A DNA stretch of 5,960 nucleotides, from positions 1-5,960 of the forward strand of contig JBEKNT010000421.1 in assembly GCA_049522565.1 (NCBI GenBank), given 5' to 3'. Position 1 is the first letter of the stretch. Each line of letters starts with the position of its first letter. Position numbers and translations under genes: made by a program. Positions 1 through 5,209 of this stretch are shown one piece after another. This DNA is from JASHVB01 sp049522565. GTDB lineage: Bacteria; Pseudomonadota; Alphaproteobacteria; Acetobacterales; Acetobacteraceae. A model generated the notes under the pieces. It made no database searches. It was given only the letters and a program-made list of their open reading frames with translations, and had not been told where the DNA came from.

Positions 1-162
1 CGTCCACCCAGCCAAACGGATGGATTGCAAAGGCTGCGCCTTTGCTGGGGGTCCATGGGGGCGAAGCCCCCTGGCGGGTTTCAGGGCAGAGCCCTGATCT
101 TCCTTCGTTCACCCGCTGGCCAACCGGGCTGCCCGGGCCGTGACCGCGCGGCAGGCGGCGGT
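1..162. other. Non-coding 3' flank of ptsP
   Basis: No convincing coding region is visible here on either strand. The stretch lies downstream of ptsP in its direction of transcription. It contains the three mini-hairpins at 27-97 and a weaker 6-bp stem (142-147 with 158-163) overlapping the ptsP stop. No T-tract follows any of these stems, so a classical rho-independent terminator is not supported. A downstream gene on the minus strand, if present, lies beyond the window edge. Confidence 0.6.
27..97. repeat. Triple tandem mini-hairpin element
   Basis: Three perfect stems follow one another, each closed by a 3-nt loop. The first is 27-34 with 38-45 (8 bp, loop TGC). The second is 57-62 with 66-71 (6 bp, loop GAA). 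The third is 81-87 with 91-97 (7 bp, loop AGA). The second contains GCGAAGC, a DNA heptamer known to form an unusually stable mini-hairpin. Elements of this look are common between genes in Acetobacteraceae, from memory rather than a search. Possible roles are transcript 3'-end stabilisation, termination, or a passive mobile repeat. The stems are certain; the function is not. Confidence 0.75.
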
Positions 163-2406
163 CTACACCGGCAGCCCGTTCTCGCGGGCCCAGGCGGCGA
201 TCGGCTCGCGCAGGCTGGCAGCCCCGTTCGAACCGCGGCGGATCGCGGCGAGCACGGGTCTGAACGTGGCCAGATCGACCTCTCGCAGCAGCGCCTTCAC
301 CGCGAGGAGCCCGGATGCCGGCATCGACAGCGTCGTCATCCCCAGTCCGACCAGGGTCAGCGCCTCCAGCGGGCGCGATGCCGCCTCGCCGCAGAGCGAC
401 ACCGGAACGCCGACCCCGCCTTTCGCCGCCTTGGCCGCGATGAGCAATTGCTCCAGCAGATCCAGCACCGGCTGCGACAGCAGGTCGTAACGGCCATACA
501 GCGAGGGCGTGCCGCGATCGACCGCAAACATGAATTGCAGCAGATCATTCGAGCCGACCGAAATGAAATCGGCATCGCGCAGCAGTTCCGGGAGCTGCCA
601 CATCAGGGCCGGCACCTCCAGCATGGTGCCGATCTCCAGCTTTTCCGGTGCCGGGCGCACGCGGCGCGCCTCGGCCAGCAGTAGCGCGCGGGCGGCGCGG
701 AACTCCCCCACGGTGGCGACCATCGGGAACATCACCGACAGCTTGCGCCCGCCGGCAGCGAGCAGCAGGGCGCGCAGTTGCCGGCGCAACAGGGCGGGGC
801 GGTCGAGGCCGATGCGCAGCGAGCGCCAACCCATGGCCGGGTTCTCTTCCTCCGTGGCCATTCCCGGCAGCAGCTTGTCGGCGCCCAGGTCGAGCGTGCG
901 GAACAGCACCGGCCGGTCGCCGGCGTCATCCAGCACCCGTGCGTAGATCGCCGCCTGTTCCGCGACATCGGCCACCGCCCCGCGCGCCAGCATGGCGATT
1001 TCGGTGCGGAACAGGCCGATCCCGTCGGCCCCCACCGCGTCGAGCTGGGCCAGTTCCAGGCTCAGCCCGATATTCAGCATCAACCGCAGCGGCGTACCGT
1101 CGGCGGTGACACCCGGCTGGTCGCGCAGCAGCGCCCAGCCGGCGTGCTGCGCGGTCTGTACGTCCAGGGCGCGCGCATAGGCCTGGCGCACCTCGACTTC
1201 CGGCCGCAGCACGAGCTGGCCCTCATCGGCGTCCACCACCGCCTCGTCGCCCGGCTCGGCGGTGTCCAGCATGCCGCGCGTGCCGCCGATGGCCGGGATG
1301 CCGAGGGCGCGGGCCAGGATCGCCGCATGCCCGGCGGGGCTCGCCTCCTCGATGGCGACGCCGGCGATGCCGCGGCCGTGCCAGTCGAGCAATTCGGCCG
1401 GGCCAAGGCGGCGGGCGAGCAGAATGGCGCCTTGCGGGATGTCGGCGCGCGGGACGTTGCCGAGCAAGGCGGAGAGCAATCGGCCAGCCAGGTCTTCCAT
1501 GTCGGCGAGGCGTTCGCGCAGATACGGATCGCTGATGCGGCGCATGCGGTCGTGCAGCTCGCCGGCGACACGCTGCACGGCCGCCTCGGCGGCGACGCCG
1601 CCGCGCACGACCTCGGCGACCCGGCGCAGCCAGCCGGCATCCGCGGCGACCAGGCGGTAGGTCTCCAGGACCTCACGCGAGGCCGCGGCATCCTCGGTGC
1701 TGCCACCATCCGGCACGCCGGTGGCGATCAGCTCGTCCAGTCCGCGCTGCATCCGCTCGACCGCGGCGTTCAGGCGGACCAGCTCGGCAGCGGGGTTCTC
1801 GGCGAGCAAGCGCAGCGGCACGCGCGGCGGGCCGTGCAGCACGACGGGGCCAATGGCGATCCCGCCGGTGAGCGGGGTGCCGGCGAACACGCGTGGCACG
1901 GTGGCGGCGATGCCCTCCGCCCCGCCATCGGTGGCACCGCTCGCCGGCAGCATCTCGGCCAGCAGCATGGCCACGGTTTCCAGCTCGTCCACTTCTTCTT
2001 CGGTGTAGTGGCGGGGTGCGCGGTTCTGCACCACCAGCACCCCGAGGGTGCGGCCGGCGCGGCGCACCGGTACCGCGAGCATCGAGGCGTACGGATCCTC
2101 GCCGGTCTCCGGGCGGTAGGCGAAGGCGGGGTGGTTCTGCGCGTCGGGCAGGTTCATGACCGCGCCGGTGGCGGCGGACAGGCCGACGATGCCTTCGCCG
2201 ACGCGCAGCCTGGTGCGGCCGACGGCGGCCTGGTTGAGCCCCTCGGTGGCGGCCAGTTCGAGGACATCGCCCGGCTTCTGCACATAGACGGAGCACACCT
2301 CGCTGACCAACTCGGCGGCCACCAGGCGAACCAGATCGGTCAGCGGGGCGGCGCCGGAGGCCCGGAGTGTACGCAGGCGGCCCAACAAGCGGCGTGGCGA
2401 GGCCAT
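163..2406 (-). CDS. ptsP: Phosphoenolpyruvate-protein phosphotransferase PtsP (EI-Ntr)
   Basis: PtsP takes phosphate from PEP and passes it to NPr and then EIIA-Ntr, a cytoplasmic regulatory relay linked to nitrogen status. The 747-residue protein has the full family layout. A GAF sensor domain lies at about 20-155, and a PEP-utiliser N-terminal (NPr-binding) domain at about 173-300. The swivelling phosphohistidine domain has SPAGHAAILARALGIPAIGG at 356-375, so His360 is the expected phosphorylated residue. A C-terminal PEP-binding barrel follows. In the barrel I see GLFRTE (464-469), RTLDLGADK (503-511), ENPAMGWRSLRI (521-532), EIGTMLEVPA (591-600), SVGSNDLLQF (616-625) and the catalytic-cysteine motif CGEA (672-675). 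Nothing essential is missing. The start gives the GAF domain its normal N-terminus; the purine-rich GGGAGAGG upstream belongs to repeat A and lies rather far (13 nt) from the ATG. The GAF domain in relatives senses glutamine or 2-oxoglutarate; that role is inferred here. Confidence 0.96.
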   Translation of the reverse strand: MASPRRLLGRLRTLRASGAAPLTDLVRLVAAELVSEVCSVYVQKPGDVLELAATEGLNQAAVGRTRLRVGEGIVGLSAATGAVMNLPDAQNHPAFAYRPETGEDPYASMLAVPVRRAGRTLGVLVVQNRAPRHYTEEEVDELETVAMLLAEMLPASGATDGGAEGIAATVPRVFAGTPLTGGIAIGPVVLHGPPRVPLRLLAENPAAELVRLNAAVERMQRGLDELIATGVPDGGSTEDAAASREVLETYRLVAADAGWLRRVAEVVRGGVAAEAAVQRVAGELHDRMRRISDPYLRERLADMEDLAGRLLSALLGNVPRADIPQGAILLARRLGPAELLDWHGRGIAGVAIEEASPAGHAAILARALGIPAIGGTRGMLDTAEPGDEAVVDADEGQLVLRPEVEVRQAYARALDVQTAQHAGWALLRDQPGVTADGTPLRLMLNIGLSLELAQLDAVGADGIGLFRTEIAMLARGAVADVAEQAAIYARVLDDAGDRPVLFRTLDLGADKLLPGMATEEENPAMGWRSLRIGLDRPALLRRQLRALLLAAGGRKLSVMFPMVATVGEFRAARALLLAEARRVRPAPEKLEIGTMLEVPALMWQLPELLRDADFISVGSNDLLQFMFAVDRGTPSLYGRYDLLSQPVLDLLEQLLIAAKAAKGGVGVPVSLCGEAASRPLEALTLVGLGMTTLSMPASGLLAVKALLREVDLATFRPVLAAIRRGSNGAASLREPIAAWARENGLPV

Positions 2407-2417
2407 TGGCTTTTGTT

Positions 2418-2482
2418 AACCTCTCCCGCGCTGCGCGCGGGAGAGGTCGAGACGCGAAGCGTCGAGGGTGAGGGTGATCGGG
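2418..2482 (+). repeat. Palindromic intergenic repeat A, copy 1
   Basis: The copy has two stem-loops and a conserved tail. Stem 1 pairs 2419-2431 with 2435-2447 (13 bp, perfect, loop TGC). Stem 2 pairs 2451-2455 with 2459-2463 (loop GAA, core GCGAAGC). The tail ends in GGGTGATCGGG at 2472-2482. A second copy lies inverted at 2512-2568. This copy abuts the 5' end of ptsP, 11 bases before its ATG, so its GGGAGAGG could serve as a distant ribosome-binding site. It resembles REP-type non-autonomous repeats; no transposase is nearby. Confidence 0.8.
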
Positions 2483-2511
2483 CCGGCACGTAAGAAGATG
2501 CAGCGGGGCGA

Positions 2512-2568
2512 CCCGATCACCCTCGCCCGCCGCTGCGCGGCGACCTCTCCCGCGCAGCGGGAGAGGTT
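2512..2568 (-). repeat. Palindromic intergenic repeat A, copy 2 (inverted)
   Basis: This is the inverted partner of the copy at 2418-2482, separated from it by 29 bases. Stem 1 pairs 2543-2553 with 2557-2567 (11 bp, loop GCA on this strand). Stem 2 pairs 2528-2533 with 2537-2542 (6 bp, loop TGC). The end CCCGATCACCC at 2512-2522 is the exact complement of the tail of copy 1. The sequence of stem 2 differs completely from that of copy 1, yet the pairing is kept. The element starts one base after the stop codon of the NMO-like gene, so it lies at the very 3' end of that transcript. Confidence 0.8.
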
Positions 2569-2569
2569 A

Positions 2570-3661
2570 TTACCTGGCATGGCGCGCCACCAGTGCGGCG
2601 ACCGCCTGGTCCACCAGCTCGGCGATGACCGCCGCCACCGATTGCTCTGCGGTCACCATGCCGACCGACTGGCCGGCCATCATCGAGCCGTTCTCCACGT
2701 CGCCGTCGATCACCGCGCGACGCAGTGCCCCTGCCCAGAAGCGCTCGATGACGAGCTGCGCCGCTTCCTTGTCCAGTTCCCCGGCCAGGAACCGATCGCG
2801 GGTTTCCCCCTGGTGGCGCAGGAACCGCTGCGTCCCTGCATTGACCAGCCCCCGCACCGGGATCACCGGGAACCGCTCGTCGAGCTGCACCGAGGGCACC
2901 GCGTCGCGTGCGTTGGCGCGGATGAACGCCTGCTTGAACTTCGGATGGGCGATGGATTCGGTGGTGGCGGCGAAACGCGTGCCGAGCTGCGCACCCGACG
3001 CCCCCATCTCCAGGTAGGCGAGGATCGCCTCGCCGCGCCCCAGCCCGCCGGCGACGAATACCGGCACCTCGCGGATATGCGGCAGGATCTCCTGCGCCAG
3101 CACGTTCAGCGACACCGGGCCGATATGCCCGCCGGCCTCGGAACCCTCGATCACCAAGGCGTCCGCGCCGCTGCGGATCAGGCGGCGGGCCAGCACCAGC
3201 GCCGGCGTGAAGGCGATCAGCTTCGCCCCGCCATCCTTCACCGCGCGCACCGCCGCGCCGGGCGGAATGCCACCGGCCAGCACCACGTGGCCAACCTTCG
3301 CCTCCAGGCACACCCGCACCAGGTCGTCGAGCTGCGGATGCATGGTGATCAGGTTGACGCCGAACGGCTGGGTGGTCAGCGCCTGGGTGCCGGCGATCTC
3401 GGCGGCCAACTGGTCCGGGTTCATCGAGCCGCAGGCGATGACGCCGAACCCGCCGGCATTGGAGATCGCGGCGACGAGGTGGCGTTCGCTGACCCAGCTC
3501 ATCGCGCCCCCCAGCAGGGCGACACGACAGCCGAGGAATGCGGTGCCGCGCGCCCAGAGTTGGTCGAGTTTTGCCCGGGCGGCACGAGCCAAATCCTCCC
3601 CCTCCCCTTGAGGGCTTGAGCCGCGAAGCGGATCAAGGGTTGGGGGGAGGGGTGCGTTCAT
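2570..3661 (-). CDS. Nitronate monooxygenase-like FMN enzyme (2-nitropropane dioxygenase family)
   Basis: The family are cytoplasmic FMN TIM-barrel enzymes that oxidise alkyl nitronates such as the toxin propionate-3-nitronate; FabK-type enoyl reductases are relatives. With the ATG at 3661 the protein has 363 residues. I see GGAMSWVSE (51-59), AISNAGGFGVI (65-75), FGVNLI (100-105), EGSEAGGHIG (172-181, His179 the likely catalytic base), AGGLGRGE (204-211) and GAQLGTRF (223-230, FMN phosphate site). The start is uncertain. Residues 1-23 from this ATG are largely encoded by repeat C, and no ribosome-binding site precedes it. A TTG at 3590-3592 gives 340 residues, begins just before the conserved region, and has GGAGG about 8 nt upstream, donated by the repeat. 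A still longer frame from 3745 would overlap lysC and is unlikely. The gene lies between lysC and ptsP on the same strand. The true substrate is unknown. Confidence 0.85.
   Translation of the reverse strand: MNAPLPPTLDPLRGSSPQGEGEDLARAARAKLDQLWARGTAFLGCRVALLGGAMSWVSERHLVAAISNAGGFGVIACGSMNPDQLAAEIAGTQALTTQPFGVNLITMHPQLDDLVRVCLEAKVGHVVLAGGIPPGAAVRAVKDGGAKLIAFTPALVLARRLIRSGADALVIEGSEAGGHIGPVSLNVLAQEILPHIREVPVFVAGGLGRGEAILAYLEMGASGAQLGTRFAATTESIAHPKFKQAFIRANARDAVPSVQLDERFPVIPVRGLVNAGTQRFLRHQGETRDRFLAGELDKEAAQLVIERFWAGALRRAVIDGDVENGSMMAGQSVGMVTAEQSVAAVIAELVDQAVAALVARHAR
3596..3653 (+). repeat. Repeat C, copy 1, overlapping the 5' end of the NMO-like gene
   Basis: The outer arms (CTCCCCCTCCCC at 3596-3607 and GGGGGGAGGGGT at 3642-3653) match copies at 3683-3721 (inverted) and 5930-5960. 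The middle is different here. An inner hairpin pairs 3615-3619 with 3633-3637, has a G-A mismatch, then pairs 3621-3624 with 3628-3631 around a GAA loop (GCGAAGC at 3623-3629). Read on the minus strand, the element is open in the NMO frame and would encode APLPPTLDPLRGSSPQGEGE. It also places a Shine-Dalgarno-like GGAGG before the candidate TTG start. Confidence 0.8.
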
Positions 3662-3682
3662 CCGCGGGTCGGGGCGGTACGT

Positions 3683-3721
3683 ACCCCTCCCCCCAGCCCC
3701 CTCCCTCAAGGGGAGGGGGAG
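3683..3721 (-). repeat. Repeat C, copy 2, 3' of lysC
   Basis: The reverse complement reads CTCCCCCTCCCCTTGAGGG, then AGGGGGC, then TGGGGGGAGGGGT. It begins 13 bases after the lysC stop, in the lysC direction. A 9-bp stem (CCCCCTCCC with GGGAGGGGG, loop CTTGA) can form. The strand with the lysC transcript sense has four runs of at least three G within a short span, so a G-quadruplex is possible. It forms an inverted pair with the copy at 3596-3653. A terminator or 3'-end stabiliser role for lysC is plausible but unproven. Confidence 0.8.
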
Positions 3722-3734
3722 ATTATTGCGAGGG

Positions 3735-4967
3735 TCAGCCGGCATCGAGACCGTACGCGGTATGCAGCGCCCGCACGGCCAGTTCCGTGTACTCGGCGGC
3801 GATGAGGACGGAAACCTTGATCTCGCTGGTCGAGATGACCTGGATGTTGATCGCCTTGTCCGCCAGCGCCCGGAACATCGTGTTGGCGACGCCGGCGTGG
3901 CTGCGCATGCCGACCCCCACGACGCTGATCTTCGCCACGTTCGGGTCCTCCAGCAGCTCGGCGTAGCCGATCGCCGGCTTGATCCCCTCCAGCGCCAGCC
4001 GGGCGCGGGGGAGATCGGCCTTGCCGACGGTAAACGTCATGTCGGTCGTGCCATCCGCCGAAATATTCTGCACGATCATGTCCACGTTGACGTTCTGGTC
4101 CGACAGCGCGCTGAAGATGGTGGCGGCGATGCCGGGCCGGTCCGGTACCCGGCGCACCGTGATCTTGGACTCGTCGCGCGAGTAAGCGATGCCGGAAACG
4201 TTCTCTTTTTCCACGATTTCGTCCTCATCCACCACGAGCGTGCCGGTTTCGGCGCCAACCGGGAGGTCCTGGAAACTGGACAGCACCCGCACGCGCACCC
4301 GCTCGTTCATCGCCAGCTCGACGCTGCGGGTCTGTAGTACTTTAGCCCCCACCGAGGCCAGCTCCAGCATTTCCTCATAGGCGATCTTGGCCAGTTTGCG
4401 CGCCTGCGGGACGATGCGTGGGTCGGTGGTATAGACGCCGTCCACATCGGTATAGATGTCGCAGCGGTCGGCCTTCAGTGCCGCCGCCAGCGCCACCGCG
4501 GAGGTATCCGAGCCGCCGCGCCCCAGCGTGGTGATGCGGCGGTTCGGGGCGATGCCCTGGAAGCCGGCCACCACCGCGACATGGCCCATTTCCATGCGGT
4601 GGATCAGGTCCGATCCGTCGATGTCGAGGATGCGCGCCTTGCCGTGGGAATTGTCGGTCTTGATGGGGATTTGCCAACCCTGCCAGGAGCGCGCCTCCAC
4701 CCCGATCTCCTGCAACGCGATCGCCAGCAGGCCGGTGGTGACCTGTTCGCCGGTGGAGACGACGGTATCGTATTCCCGTGCGTCGTGCAGCGGCGACAGC
4801 GCCTGGCACCAGGCGACGAGCTGGTTGGTGGCGCCGGCCATCGCCGAAACCACGACGGCGACCTGGTTCCCCGCGTCGACCTCGCGCTTGACGCGGGCCG
4901 CGACGTTGCGGATGCGGTCGAGGTCGGCGACCGAGGTGCCGCCGAATTTCATCACGATACGCGCCAT
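3735..4967 (-). CDS. lysC: Aspartate kinase LysC
   Basis: The enzyme phosphorylates L-aspartate with ATP, the first committed step towards lysine, threonine, methionine and diaminopimelate; it is cytoplasmic and normally feedback-inhibited. The 410-residue length is typical of the single-function alphaproteobacterial enzyme. The kinase domain (about 1-245) shows KFGGTS (7-12), VVSAMAGATN (39-48), STGEQV (71-76), TTLGRGGSDTSA (146-157) and YTDVDGVYTTDPR (172-184). Two ACT regulatory domains follow at about 266-340 and 345-408, including VPDRPGIAATIF (274-285) and VGMRSHAGVANTMF (352-365). All hallmark residues are present. The start MARIVMKFGG matches the family; the frame is open further upstream to 5423, but that part is the duplicated intergenic region and parts of ubiG read backwards. 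No strong ribosome-binding site precedes the ATG. It diverges from ubiG and probably heads an operon with the NMO-like gene and ptsP. Confidence 0.97.
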   Translation of the reverse strand: MARIVMKFGGTSVADLDRIRNVAARVKREVDAGNQVAVVVSAMAGATNQLVAWCQALSPLHDAREYDTVVSTGEQVTTGLLAIALQEIGVEARSWQGWQIPIKTDNSHGKARILDIDGSDLIHRMEMGHVAVVAGFQGIAPNRRITTLGRGGSDTSAVALAAALKADRCDIYTDVDGVYTTDPRIVPQARKLAKIAYEEMLELASVGAKVLQTRSVELAMNERVRVRVLSSFQDLPVGAETGTLVVDEDEIVEKENVSGIAYSRDESKITVRRVPDRPGIAATIFSALSDQNVNVDMIVQNISADGTTDMTFTVGKADLPRARLALEGIKPAIGYAELLEDPNVAKISVVGVGMRSHAGVANTMFRALADKAINIQVISTSEIKVSVLIAAEYTELAVRALHTAYGLDAG

Positions 4968-5004
4968 TGTCAGGGATCGATTGCCAGCGTTCAGTGCTCG
5001 CGCA

Positions 5005-5033
5005 CACATACTGGCGCGCGGCAGGAGGGGCAA
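5005..5033 (-). promoter_or_regulatory. Candidate sigma70-type promoter for lysC
   Basis: On the minus strand TTGCCC (complement of 5028-5033) is followed after exactly 17 bases by TATGTG (complement of 5005-5010), giving an expected start near 4998 and a leader of about 30 bases. The matching site in unit 2 keeps TATGTG (5176-5181) but has CTGCTC at 20-base spacing, a worse promoter. That fits this copy being the one lysC uses. The match is modest and the region is GC-rich, so chance cannot be excluded. Confidence 0.3.
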
Positions 5034-5035
5034 CC

Positions 5036-5102
5036 ATCGGCGGCACGACCGTTGCGGTTGCAGCGGCGGCACGGTTCGCCGCGCCGTGGCTGACCTGGCG
5101 GC
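5036..5102 (+). pseudogene. Decayed head of ubiG (duplicate)
   Basis: Reading from 5036 in the ubiG frame gives IGGTTVAVAAAARFAAPWL, which aligns with MGNTTVSAADVARFDSLAA at the true UbiG start. The Shine-Dalgarno AGGAGG (5023-5028) is kept at the correct distance, but the start codon ATG has become ATC. The frame stays open through the junction into the real ubiG 174 bases later. It is a remnant of a tandem duplication rather than a separate gene. Confidence 0.75.
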
Positions 5103-5152
5103 CGGGGGGCCGCGCCGAGGGTGCCGCCGGACTGCGTCACGATGAGCGCCAT
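5103..5152 (-). pseudogene. Decayed head of lysC (duplicate)
   Basis: From the ATG at 5152 the minus strand reads MALIVTQSGGTLGAAPR, against MARIVMKFGGTSVADLD for the real LysC. The ATP-site lysine of KFGGTS is changed to glutamine and similarity fades after about 15 codons, at the junction with the decayed ubiG head. The frame stays open to a TGA at 4991-4993, making a 53-codon reading frame ending 23 bases before the lysC start. It cannot encode a kinase. Confidence 0.75.
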
Positions 5153-5196
5153 TGCCAGCGGCCGGTGGTCGGACACACATACCGGTGCACGGCGGC

Positions 5197-5202
5197 AGGA
5201 GG
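5197..5202 (+). promoter_or_regulatory. Ribosome-binding site of ubiG
   Basis: AGGAGG sits 7 bases before the ATG at 5210, a near-ideal Shine-Dalgarno. It decides the start: the frame is open upstream to a TTG at 4967 because of the in-frame duplicated region, but that upstream part is not UbiG-like beyond the decayed repeat. Confidence 0.8.
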
Positions 5203-5209
5203 AGCAGCC

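Larger units (their letters stand above)
4918..5102. repeat. Tandem duplication, unit 1 (lysC side)
   Basis: This unit holds the first codons of the working lysC, the intergenic region and a decayed head of ubiG. It aligns to unit 2 (5103-5284). By hand count, 77 of 99 positions match from 4980 (one 3-nt gap) and 27 of 33 match over the first 11 lysC codons. Best conserved are ATTGCCAGCG (4980-4989), CACACATAC and GGCAGGAGG. The unit carries 14 extra bases just after the lysC start codon, between two ATTG words. The outer edges are approximate. Confidence 0.85.

Noticed and set aside
81..97. Rho-independent terminator for ptsP
   Set aside because: The stem is perfect but no T-tract follows in the ptsP direction, so it is listed only as a hairpin repeat.
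778..2493. A 571-codon open frame on the plus strand opposite ptsP
   Set aside because: It is the antisense shadow of a complete, motif-rich ptsP in GC-rich DNA. Its translation is low-complexity and shows no recognisable domain.
2468..3619. A 383-codon open frame on the plus strand opposite the NMO-like gene
   Set aside because: It is antisense to a protein with clear FMN-enzyme motifs; the translation is Arg/His/Gln-rich shadow sequence and begins and ends in palindromic repeats.
2418..3721. A possible CRISPR array or composite transposon made of the repeats
   Set aside because: There are only paired inverted copies, no regular repeat-spacer series, no target-site duplications that I can define, and no transposase or cas gene in the window.
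3662..3745. Start of the NMO-like gene at 3745, overlapping lysC
   Set aside because: The first residues would be encoded by the lysC end and repeat C copy 2, no ribosome-binding site is visible, and family similarity begins far downstream.
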